The notes beneath the pieces were generated by a model. The model saw only the letters and a list, made by a program, of their open reading frames with translations, searched no databases and was not told the DNA's origin. 5,901 nucleotides of DNA from an uncultured Eubacterium sp. (lineage in GTDB: Bacteria > Bacillota > Clostridia > Lachnospirales > Lachnospiraceae): NCBI GenBank assembly GCA_958446835.1, contig CAUCXT010000083.1:1-5901 (forward strand), read 5' to 3'. A program made the translations under genes and the position numbers. Below, piece after piece: positions 1 through 5,506 of this stretch; the stretch's first letter is position 1, and every line of letters begins with the position of its first letter.

Positions 1-1
1 T

Positions 2-658
2 AATTTATATGAGGACAGAGAGATAGTGTGTGTTGTGGACGGTAAGGTGTTAGACGAGATTGACAAGCTGATAAACATGGGAAAGCTGCAGCCGAACTTT
101 ACGCTGGAAAAATTGCAGTGCGAACTTGCGCCGGTTTTTATATGCTGCATAATAGAGGATGATAATGACCGCAAGGATGGCATAGAAAAATTAATCTGTG
201 AAAATTTCAGGAGATATACGGATGAGTGTGTCACACATAGACAGGTGGATGATGATATCCATATGGTCAATAGAAATATAAGCAATCTTTGTGAAAATGT
301 GGAAAAAGGCAATAGTAAAATTTTAGAGCATATAAAACTGAGTGACAAGACTTATATACGGGATATCTCATATATGAACAACCGTTATGACAGTAATGTG
401 TATTGGTTCCTGATATATAATATTGAAGTATATTATGCTGATGGTGACCCTGACATGGAGGATGTAGGAAATATACTGAACAATTATGGGTTTGAAAATG
501 TCTTTATGGAATCTGCCGAAGAAGGCACGGGAAGATATATGATAATCAACTTCGACGAGCCAAAACATCAGAGTGAACTTGAGCAGATACTTAAGGCTAT
601 GAATGATTACTTTATAAATAATAATTACGGCGTGTTGAGTATTACCACGAATGCCTGA
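2..658 (+). CDS. Hypothetical protein, probably 5'-truncated by the window edge
   Basis: The frame is open from the first bases of the window to a TGA at 656-658. The visible protein is about 218 residues if read from the edge, or 210 if it starts at the GTG at 26. A weak GAGGA lies 10-11 nt before that GTG, so a start there is possible, but the open frame upstream suggests a partial gene. The protein is acidic, rich in D, E, N and Y, and has no membrane segment or signal peptide that I can see. The C-terminal third, with alternating hydrophobic stretches around YWFLIYNIEVYY and RYMIINFDEP, looks like a small folded alpha/beta domain. I recognise no family and assign no function. A long intrinsic terminator follows at 707-763, so this is the last gene of its unit. 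Confidence 0.7.
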   Translation, partial: NLYEDREIVCVVDGKVLDEIDKLINMGKLQPNFTLEKLQCELAPVFICCIIEDDNDRKDGIEKLICENFRRYTDECVTHRQVDDDIHMVNRNISNLCENVEKGNSKILEHIKLSDKTYIRDISYMNNRYDSNVYWFLIYNIEVYYADGDPDMEDVGNILNNYGFENVFMESAEEGTGRYMIINFDEPKHQSELEQILKAMNDYFINNNYGVLSITTNA

Positions 659-706
659 TTAAGTTCTATACTAAAGACCGGCAGTAAATAAATCTTATAC
701 AGGATC

Positions 707-763
707 AAGCCCCATTTTGGTGGGTAATGTCTGCATGGACATTCCATTAAAATGGGGCTTTTT
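707..763 (+). terminator. Long intrinsic terminator after the first gene
   Basis: AAGCCCCATTTT (707-718) pairs perfectly with AAAATGGGGCTT (749-760), and the T run continues to 763. The 30-nt loop holds a second hairpin, AATGTC (726-731) with GACATT (738-743), so the transcript can form a tall nested stem. It ends the transcript of the gene finishing at 658. Confidence 0.85.
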
Positions 764-908
764 AGTTGAATGTTCCTGTGATTGGTGACTACTCTGTGAA
801 GTTACCCGGAATATTATGTTGCTAAAGATGATACATTGTGATAGTATATTAAATATAGTGAACGATGGGCAGGAAGCGGATTGCGAATATCATTTACACA
901 TGATGTAT

Positions 909-914
909 GGAGGG
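909..914 (+). promoter_or_regulatory. Ribosome-binding site that fixes the ATPase-like gene start at 924
   Basis: GGAGGG lies 9 nt before the ATG at 924. The longer frame, from an ATG at 816, has no such site. It would also add 36 residues (MLLKMIHCD... onward) that do not resemble the family's usual N-terminus. I therefore choose 924. I see no convincing -35/-10 pair in 764-908. Confidence 0.7.
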
Positions 915-923
915 CATGTGGCT

Positions 924-2288
924 ATGGGATATAATACTATAAGTATAGGTAAACAGGATTTTGCGGATATAAGGGAGAATAAATATTTTTATATCGACAA
1001 GACAGGTCTGATAAAAGAGTGGTGGAGTTCAGGCGATGACGTTACACTTATAACCCGCCCGCGCCGTTTCGGAAAGACACTCAATATGAGTATGATCAAC
1101 TGTTTCTTTTCAAATCAGTATGCCAATCGCGGTGATTTATTTGAAGGCTTGTCTGTGTGGGAGGATGAGAAGTACAGGCAGTTACAGGGGACGTATCCAG
1201 TGATATTTCTGAGCTTTGCGGATGTGAAGCAGAATGATTTACAGGGAGCATTGTGGAAAATTAAGAAGATAATATTTAACATCTATCAGCAGTATGCATG
1301 GCTTGGTTCTTGGGAAGGGCTTATGGCTGTGGAGCGTGAACAGTTTGCGGGAATAACACCTGATATGGAGGACACGGCTGCTCAGAGTGCAATTCAGGAT
1401 TTGTGCGGTTATCTGAGCAGATATTATAAGAAAAAGGTGATTGTGATACTGGATGAATACGACACGCCCATGCAGGAAGCGTACATTCATGGCTACTGGG
1501 ATAAGTTTACGGCATTTATGAGAAGTCTTTTCAATGCGACATTCAAGACGAACCCATACCTTGAGCGCGCCGTGATGACAGGCATAACAAGGGTTTCCAA
1601 GGAATCGATATTTTCGGACCTTAACAATCTTGCGGTTGTGACAACAACCTCCGACAGGTACAGCACAGCTTTCGGTTTTACGCAGGAGGAGGTCTTTAAG
1701 TCACTTGATGATATGGGACTTGGGGAGCGCAAGGACGATGTGAAAAGGTGGTATGACGGCTTTGTTTTTGGGGAACACAGGGACATATATAACCCATGGT
1801 CAATCACAAATTTTCTAAAAGAGAAGAAATTAAGACCGTACTGGGCTTCGACAAGCTCCAATGGTCTTGTGAGCCGGCTCATACAGACAGCGCCGCCGGA
1901 TATCAAGCAGATGATGGAGGACCTGATAAGCGGCAGAGAGATAGTTGTGAACTTTGACGAGCAGATAGTGTTCAGCCAGTTGGGGAAAAATAAGAATGCT
2001 ATATGGAGCCTTCTTATGGCAAGCGGCTACTTAAAGCCAGATAAGGTTGAGTACAAGGGTGAGCTGTTAGAACCGTGGTATCATCTGTCGATAACCAATC
2101 TTGAGACGGTGAGCATGTTCTCCAATATGTTCAAGGGGTGGTTTGACAGTGACAGCTCCAATTATGGCGAATTTGTGCAGGCGCTGCTTAAGGGCAGGCT
2201 GCGCGAAATGAATATATACATGAATGACGTTGCGTTGTCAACATTCAACTATTTTGATGTGGGGACACAGCCATCGGAGAGGTCATAG
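924..2288 (+). CDS. AAA-ATPase-like protein (PF09820-type), cut short by an in-frame amber codon
   Basis: This is the 454-residue N-terminal part of an AAA-ATPase-like/PD-(D/E)XK family protein. From the ATG at 924 it opens with the family-typical ISIGKQDFADIRENKYFYID. A Walker A-like RPRRFGKT follows at residues 45-52, a Walker B-like VIVILDEYD with acidic residues at 177-180, and the conserved TGITRVSKESIFSDLNN around residue 223. Family members usually continue into a PF08011-type nuclease domain for a total near 550-570 residues. Here a TAG at codon 455 (2286-2288) stops translation just before that domain, and the missing part continues downstream in the same frame. The biological role of the family is not established; ATP-driven action on nucleic acid is an inference from the domains. 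If the stop is real, the product could bind nucleotide but would lack the nuclease-like domain. No partner gene is adjacent, and the gene has its own terminator. Confidence 0.85.
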   Translation: MGYNTISIGKQDFADIRENKYFYIDKTGLIKEWWSSGDDVTLITRPRRFGKTLNMSMINCFFSNQYANRGDLFEGLSVWEDEKYRQLQGTYPVIFLSFADVKQNDLQGALWKIKKIIFNIYQQYAWLGSWEGLMAVEREQFAGITPDMEDTAAQSAIQDLCGYLSRYYKKKVIVILDEYDTPMQEAYIHGYWDKFTAFMRSLFNATFKTNPYLERAVMTGITRVSKESIFSDLNNLAVVTTTSDRYSTAFGFTQEEVFKSLDDMGLGERKDDVKRWYDGFVFGEHRDIYNPWSITNFLKEKKLRPYWASTSSNGLVSRLIQTAPPDIKQMMEDLISGREIVVNFDEQIVFSQLGKNKNAIWSLLMASGYLKPDKVEYKGELLEPWYHLSITNLETVSMFSNMFKGWFDSDSSNYGEFVQALLKGRLREMNIYMNDVALSTFNYFDVGTQPSERS

Positions 2289-2621
2289 CCGGAGCGTTTC
2301 TTTCACGGCTTTGTGTTAGGGCTGCTGGTTGAACTGCGCGACATATATGAGATAAAATCCAACCGTGAGAGCGGATACGGAAGATATGATGTTATGCTTG
2401 TGCCGAAGAGTGATGACAGAAGATACAATGCGATTATAATGGAATTTAAAGTGTTTGATTCCTATGATGAAAGCACACTTGAGGACACGGCACAGTCCGC
2501 ACTCAGGCAGATAGAGGAGAAGAACTATGACGCGGAGCTTATTGCAAGAGGCATAGAAAAGGAGAGAATACGGCACTACGGATTTGCATTTGAGGGGAAA
2601 AAGGTGCTGATAGCAGAATAA
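2289..2621 (+). pseudogene. C-terminal PD-(D/E)XK nuclease-like domain, separated from its ATPase part by TAG
   Basis: This is the continuation, in the same frame, of the gene starting at 924. Directly after the TAG it reads PERFFHGFVLGLLVELRD, then RESGYGRYDVM, then IIMEFKVF, and ends with YGFAFEGKKVLIAE at a TAA. These are the conserved blocks of the PF08011-type (PDDEXK_9) domain. Counted from the ATG at 924, the likely metal-binding residues are D489 and the E507-x-K509 motif, all present. The 110 codons contain no other lesion, which points to a recent nonsense change or a read-through codon rather than old decay. A GTG at 2313 could serve as a restart, but the only SD-like bases (CGGAG, 2290-2294) are about 18 nt away, so independent translation is unlikely. 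Confidence 0.8.
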
Positions 2622-2634
2622 GTAAGATATCGGT

Positions 2635-2685
2635 AACGGCTTTACGCATGGCTATATAAGAAAGCATGCGTGAAGCCGTTTTTTT
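2635..2685 (+). terminator. Intrinsic terminator of the ATPase/nuclease gene
   Basis: A 16-bp stem (2635-2650 with 2665-2680, one G-T pair) has a 14-nt loop and a T run at 2679-2685. It starts 13 nt after the TAA at 2621 and isolates this gene from the infC operon. Confidence 0.9.
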
Positions 2686-2758
2686 GCTGTCCGGGAATGG
2701 CGGGGGAATCAGGCGTAAAGCTGCAAGATTTTTCGGTAAAATAAAGTAAAAAAATATA

Positions 2759-2787
2759 TTGACATTATAAAGAAGGTGTGTTAATAT
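2759..2787 (+). promoter_or_regulatory. Sigma-A-type promoter of infC-rpmI-rplT
   Basis: A perfect -35 TTGACA (2759-2764), a 17-nt spacer and -10 TAATAT (2782-2787) predict a start near 2794. The upstream flank is A-rich (AAAATAAAGTAAAAAAATA), which may act as an UP-like element. The position leaves a leader of about 170 nt before infC. Confidence 0.8.
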
Positions 2788-2904
2788 ACCACTGTTGTGA
2801 AAATAAAGAAGAGTATCCGCTCTCACCTCAGCACATATATGTGACTCGGGTTAATATTCCAAGCTTTGACGGGCTGCTGATTGGTGTGCCCTTAAGCGTT
2901 GAGT

Positions 2905-2935
2905 ATGCGGATGGTTTTCTATCTGCATTTTTTTT
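2905..2935 (+). terminator. Attenuator terminator inside the infC leader
   Basis: ATGCGGATGG (2905-2914) pairs with CTATCTGCAT (2919-2928) as a 10-bp stem with two G-T pairs and a TTTT loop. Eight T residues follow at 2928-2935. It lies about 110 nt after the predicted transcription start and 27 nt before infC, so it would control entry into the operon rather than end a gene. Confidence 0.75.
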
Positions 2936-2948
2936 GCGAAAATATGAT

Positions 2949-2954
2949 GGAGGT
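2949..2954 (+). promoter_or_regulatory. infC: Ribosome-binding site that fixes the AUU start of infC
   Basis: GGAGGT lies 8 nt before ATT at 2963 but 20 nt before the ATG at 2975. The normal spacing supports initiation at ATT. Confidence 0.8.
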
Positions 2955-2962
2955 GCACTACA

Positions 2963-3469
2963 ATTAGCGACTTAATGATTAACGAACAGATCAGAGACAG
3001 AGAAGTACGTCTGATTGGTGAAAATGGCGAACTTATTGGCATCATGTCTGCCAAGGAAGCATATAAGCTGGCTCAGGAGGCAGAGCTTGATCTTGTGAAG
3101 ATAGCTCCTACAGCTAAGCCGCCGGTATGTAAGATTATCGATTACGGCAAGTACAAGTATGAGCTTGCAAGAAAAGAGAAGGAAGCCAAGAAGAAGCAGA
3201 AGGTTATCGAGATTAAGGAGGTTCGTTTATCTCCGAACATCGAGGACAATGACCTTAACACCAAGGTTAGTGCAGCCAAGAAGTTCTTAGAGAAGGGCAA
3301 TAAGGTTAAGGTAACCTTAAGGTTCAGAGGTCGTGAGATGGCTCATATGGCGAGCAGCAAGCATATTCTTGATGACTTCGCTAAGATGCTTGAGGAAGTA
3401 GCAGTTGTTGAGAAACCCGCCAAGGTAGAAGGCAGAAGCATGACACTGGTTTTAGCACAGAAGCGCTAG
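2963..3469 (+). CDS. infC: Translation initiation factor IF-3, AUU start
   Basis: IF-3 binds the 30S subunit, keeps it apart from 50S and checks start-codon/initiator-tRNA pairing. The 168-residue product matches the usual length. It has an N-terminal domain beginning MINEQIRDREVRLIGENG, with PPVCKIIDYGKYKYE at about 53-67. A lysine-rich linker follows (about 66-82), then a C-terminal domain with KEVRLSPNIEDNDL and LRFRGREMAH (about 118-130). I place the start at ATT 2963, giving (M)SDLMINEQIR, because of SD spacing. An AUU start for infC is known in Escherichia coli and Bacillus, where IF-3 discriminates against it and so limits its own synthesis. The ATG at 2975 is the conventional alternative and shortens the protein by four residues. 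It is the first gene of the operon, 28 nt before rpmI. Confidence 0.95.
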   Translation: MSDLMINEQIRDREVRLIGENGELIGIMSAKEAYKLAQEAELDLVKIAPTAKPPVCKIIDYGKYKYELARKEKEAKKKQKVIEIKEVRLSPNIEDNDLNTKVSAAKKFLEKGNKVKVTLRFRGREMAHMASSKHILDDFAKMLEEVAVVEKPAKVEGRSMTLVLAQKR

Positions 3470-3497
3470 AATACAATATTTAAGGAGGATTTACATC

Positions 3498-3695
3498 ATG
3501 CCAAAAATAAAGACAAGTAGGGCAGCAGCAAAGCGTTTTAAGAAGACAGGTTCAGGACAGTTAAAGAGAATGAAGGCTTACAAGAGCCATATCCTTACTA
3601 AGAAGAGCACAAAGAGAAAGAGAAATCTCAGAAAGGCTACTTTAGTTGACCACACAAATCTTAAGGCAATGAAGAAGATTTTACCATACCTCTAA
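3498..3695 (+). CDS. rpmI: 50S ribosomal protein L35 (bL35)
   Basis: This is a 65-residue, very basic protein of the family's normal length. It opens with PKIKTSRAAAKRFKKTGSGQ and carries the later conserved blocks HILTKKSTKRKRNLRK and KKILPYL. bL35 is a structural component of the large ribosomal subunit. AGGAGG at 3483-3488 lies 9 nt before the ATG. It sits between infC and rplT, the usual order in bacteria, and no terminator separates it from infC. Confidence 0.98.
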   Translation: MPKIKTSRAAAKRFKKTGSGQLKRMKAYKSHILTKKSTKRKRNLRKATLVDHTNLKAMKKILPYL

Positions 3696-3740
3696 GATAG
3701 AGTCGAATCGGGTAGAATTTTATAAGATATGACGGTGCAT

Positions 3741-3756
3741 TGCCGAATTATCGGTA
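3741..3756 (+). promoter_or_regulatory. Small hairpin in the rpmI-rplT gap, function unknown
   Basis: TGCCGA (3741-3746) pairs with TCGGTA (3751-3756, one G-T) across an ATTA loop. GCA (3737-3739) and TGC (3759-3761) could extend it past a small internal loop. No T run follows, so it is not a terminator. It lies in the 98-nt gap before rplT, where it might affect mRNA processing or translation; that is a guess. Confidence 0.3.
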
Positions 3757-3793
3757 CGTGCTCAGAATAGAAATTTAGGAGGAATAATTCAAA

Positions 3794-4150
3794 ATGGCAA
3801 GAATTAAAGGCGGATTAAACGCAAAGAAGAAGCACAATAGAGTATTAAAGTTAGCTAAGGGTTATAGAGGAGCAAGATCTAAGCAGTACAGAGTTGCTAA
3901 GCAGTCTGTTATGAGAGCTCTTACAACAGCTTACGCTGGAAGAAAGCAGAAGAAGAGACAGTTCAGACAGTTATGGATTGCCAGAATCAATGCTGCTGCA
4001 AGAATGAACGGACTTTCATACAGCAAGTTCATGTTCGGTCTTAAGAACGCAGGCGTTACAATGAACAGAAAGATGTTAGCTGAGTTAGCAGTTAACGATG
4101 CTGCTGCATTCACACAGTTAGCAGAGGTTGCTAAGGCTAACCTTAAGTAA
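3794..4150 (+). CDS. rplT: 50S ribosomal protein L20 (bL20)
   Basis: This 118-residue protein is the standard length. It has a long basic N-terminal tail (MARIKGGLNAKKKHNRVLKLAKGYRGARSKQYRVA). A globular part follows with the signature RQLWIARINAAARMNGLSYSKF at about 59-80 and NRKMLAELAVND near the end. bL20 binds 23S rRNA early in 50S assembly and in several bacteria also represses its own operon through the mRNA. AGGAGG (3777-3782) lies 11 nt before the ATG. It is the last gene of the operon, closed by the terminator at 4179-4216. Confidence 0.98.
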   Translation: MARIKGGLNAKKKHNRVLKLAKGYRGARSKQYRVAKQSVMRALTTAYAGRKQKKRQFRQLWIARINAAARMNGLSYSKFMFGLKNAGVTMNRKMLAELAVNDAAAFTQLAEVAKANLK

Positions 4151-4178
4151 TTGTCCATAATTACATGATTTTTATAAG

Positions 4179-4216
4179 ACAGTCTTGGAAACATATATGT
4201 TTCTGAGGCTGTTTTT
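4179..4216 (+). terminator. rplT: Intrinsic terminator of infC-rpmI-rplT
   Basis: A 15-bp stem (4179-4193 with 4198-4212) contains several G-T pairs and a TATA loop, and is followed by T at 4212-4216. It starts 28 nt after the rplT stop. Confidence 0.85.
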
Positions 4217-4260
4217 GATATCTGCTGCAGGGCACAGACATAATATTGTAAATTTTGTAA

Positions 4261-4268
4261 AAAAAATA
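4261..4268. repeat. Target-site duplication, left copy
   Basis: AAAAAATA directly abuts the left inverted repeat and is identical to 5521-5528. Eight base pairs is the duplication length known for IS66-family insertions. The sequence is A-rich, but identical copies at exactly both ends support a real duplication. Confidence 0.8.
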
Positions 4269-4282
4269 GTTACTATTCACAG
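4269..4282 (+). repeat. Left terminal inverted repeat of the IS66-like element
   Basis: GTTACTATTCACAG is a perfect inverted match to 5507-5520. Similarity stops after 14 bp inward. It is the downstream end relative to the element's genes. Confidence 0.9.
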
Positions 4283-4301
4283 CCAAATAAGTAAATAAAA
4301 T

Positions 4302-4326
4302 ATGCCACGGCTTCTTACCGTGGCAT
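4302..4326 (-). terminator. Terminator of the IS66-like operon
   Basis: ATGCCACGG (4302-4310) pairs perfectly with CCGTGGCAT (4318-4326) across a 7-nt loop. Read on the minus strand it is followed by ATTTTATTT, a usable U tract. It lies 22 nt after the transposase stop and inside the element, so the element ends its own transcript before reaching rplT. Confidence 0.7.
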
Positions 4327-4348
4327 TTGCACTTTAATTAGGCGGAGC

Positions 4349-5002
4349 TTATGCTTCGCCTAATACTTCTTTTAAAGTAAATGGATTTCCATTGGCCAAT
4401 CTAACAAGCGCTTCAAATGTATCTATTCCATTTCTGTAGCAGGTCTCAGTGTAGGTTCTGATGTCAGCAAAGAAGCCTGCTGTTTCAACAGATTGAAATT
4501 GACCAGATACTTTTAACTTAACTTTTTGACCTCTCAGGGAACGCTCAGCTAGATTGTTGGTAGGTGCGATAGAGAAATCTTTTGCCCATAAAAAGTGATT
4601 ATCTTTATATTTGTCTATACGCGTGATAAGACTTTGTTCATTATTTTCATAGTAACGGCCTATCGATTCCTTATGTTCAGAATTGGCAAGCTCCAATAAA
4701 GCATCAATTGAATGGAGAAATCCATACAGTTCCTGACTGGTGAATCCTTCAGCACCAGCAACTCTAAAGTTTTCCGTCACACTTATCTGGGTTTGCCAGT
4801 TTGCCTTATAACGGTCTCTCTCATTCCGAAGTCGCTTATTCTCCCAGGTGAGCTTACTAATCTGTTTGAGATGGTCAGACATGATAGCACTTTCATAAGT
4901 GCCATTATCGTATTCTGCGATACGTTCTTTAAGTTTTTTATTTTCACGTTCTAGTGCGATACATTCTCTTCGGCGCTTTTCATAAGCTTCATCTCTGGTC
5001 AT
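4349..5002 (-). CDS. IS66-family transposase, internally deleted (217 aa)
   Basis: The N-terminal 75 residues are charged and heptad-like (ECIALERENKKLKERIAE, LTWENKRLRNERDRYK), a probable coiled coil. The C-terminal region is clearly IS66-type: FLWAKDFSIAPTNNLAERSLRGQK with NNLAER at 149-154, then KVSGQF at 164-169, GFFADIRTYTETCYRNGID and FEALVRLANGNPF. The catalytic glutamate expected in the NNxAER block is present (E153). The preceding region with the two catalytic aspartates is missing, since full-length members are around 500 residues. The join probably lies near residues 78-92, and the frame is kept across it. The ATG is 2 nt after the stop of the upstream gene, with AAAGGA inside that gene, so translation is probably coupled. 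It is unlikely to transpose alone; it could be a relic or a regulator of related elements. Confidence 0.8.
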   Translation of the reverse strand: MTRDEAYEKRRRECIALERENKKLKERIAEYDNGTYESAIMSDHLKQISKLTWENKRLRNERDRYKANWQTQISVTENFRVAGAEGFTSQELYGFLHSIDALLELANSEHKESIGRYYENNEQSLITRIDKYKDNHFLWAKDFSIAPTNNLAERSLRGQKVKLKVSGQFQSVETAGFFADIRTYTETCYRNGIDTFEALVRLANGNPFTLKEVLGEA

Positions 5003-5004
5003 TA

Positions 5005-5322
5005 TTATAATCCTTTACTTTTTGATTGTAACTTAGTGATCTTATCCTTTAAAACAGCATTTTCTTCAAGAAGCCTTAATACTTCAGCCTTAAGTTCCTT
5101 AACTGTACTTGGCATCTGATATTCGCCAGGTTCAGGAACATAATTAGGACTGCGTTTTTTTCCACGTCCATCAGTGGGAATAATGTCACCAGTTTCAGGG
5201 TCGAGCTTTCCAATAAGTGTACGCTTTGAGCGGACCTTTTTTGTCTCAGGATCTCGATAGGATTTGCTGTCGTAGACGTAAGTGATTCCGCTTCGTTTAT
5301 CTAATTGTTTGATAATAGCCAT
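5005..5322 (-). CDS. Small IS66-associated protein of unknown function (105 aa)
   Basis: This is the first gene of the element's operon, preceded on the minus strand by a strong AAGGAGGTG about 6 nt before the ATG. Residues 1-60 read MAIIKQLDKRSGITYVYDS, then KRTLIGKLDPETGDIIPTDGRGKKR. I associate this pattern with small proteins beside IS66-type transposases in Firmicutes, and with the N-termini of some other transposases. Residues 72-100 (TVKELKAEVLRLLEENAVLKDKI) form a likely coiled coil that may pair with the coiled coil of the 217-residue neighbour. It is not TnpA or TnpB of classical IS66. A DNA-binding or targeting role is conceivable but unproven. The frame is intact. Confidence 0.75.
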   Translation of the reverse strand: MAIIKQLDKRSGITYVYDSKSYRDPETKKVRSKRTLIGKLDPETGDIIPTDGRGKKRSPNYVPEPGEYQMPSTVKELKAEVLRLLEENAVLKDKITKLQSKSKGL

Positions 5323-5338
5323 AAAAACACCTCCTTAT

Positions 5339-5368
5339 GTCGTTAGGTATAGTATAACACATAACGAC
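5339..5368. promoter_or_regulatory. Operator-like inverted repeat over the IS promoter
   Basis: GTCGTTA (5339-5345) and TAACGAC (5362-5368) are perfect 7-bp inverted repeats separated by 16 bp. They bracket the -10 box and lie about two helical turns apart centre to centre. This geometry suits a dimeric repressor, perhaps an element-encoded protein; this is inference. Confidence 0.4.
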
Positions 5369-5379
5369 TAAAAATACAA
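5351..5379 (-). promoter_or_regulatory. Promoter of the IS66-like operon
   Basis: On the minus strand, TTGTAT (5374-5379) and TATACT (5351-5356) are separated by exactly 17 nt. The predicted start is near 5344, just upstream of the AAGGAGGTG site. The promoter lies within the element, which is therefore self-contained for transcription. The 140 bases between it and the right inverted repeat show no gene. Confidence 0.65.
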
Positions 5380-5506
5380 GAGGAAAATGCTAAAAAGTAG
5401 CGAAAAATCAAGGAAAAATGAGGATTTTTAAAGAGAAAAAAGTAGTGATGTGATGATAGAAAATTGAATTAAAGAAGGAAAAGTAAACGCTTGAAAGCCG
5501 CATAAA

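Larger units (their letters stand above)
2794..2962 (+). promoter_or_regulatory. infC operon leader, candidate ribosomal-protein (L20-type) attenuation leader
   Basis: This untranslated leader of about 170 nt lies between the promoter and the infC AUU start. It holds a palindrome CACATATATGTG (2832-2843), a possible GGGC/GCCC stem (2871-2874 with 2888-2891), an intrinsic terminator (2905-2935), and upstream segments complementary to the terminator's 5' arm and to the infC Shine-Dalgarno. In Bacillus subtilis the infC leader is controlled by L20 through premature termination. That this leader works the same way is inferred from position and the terminator; I could not compare it with the L20_leader family. 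Confidence 0.55.

Noticed and set aside
816..923. N-terminal extension of the ATPase-like gene to the ATG at 816
   Set aside because: There is no good SD at 816, whereas GGAGGG precedes 924, and the family's conserved N-terminus starts at the later ATG.
1239..1906. Minus-strand ORFs opposite the ATPase-like gene
   Set aside because: They overlap a well-conserved coding frame, lack ribosome-binding sites and show no recognisable domains.
2286..2288. Pyrrolysine or other programmed recoding of the TAG
   Set aside because: No dedicated recoding gene or special downstream structure is visible in the window, and the family is not known to use recoding. A plain nonsense change is simpler, though read-through is not excluded.
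2832..2843. CACATATATGTG palindrome as a repressor operator
   Set aside because: It lies about 40 nt downstream of the predicted start, inside a structured leader, and similar AT-rich palindromes occur in the rplT terminator loop. RNA structure or chance is a sufficient explanation.
2778..2975. 65-codon plus-strand ORF upstream of infC
   Set aside because: It begins inside the promoter spacer, before the predicted transcription start, runs through the attenuator, and has no ribosome-binding site. Its codons are explained by leader structure.
4712..4954. 80-codon plus-strand ORF inside the IS66-like element
   Set aside because: It lies opposite the coiled-coil part of the transposase and has no promoter, ribosome-binding site or family resemblance.
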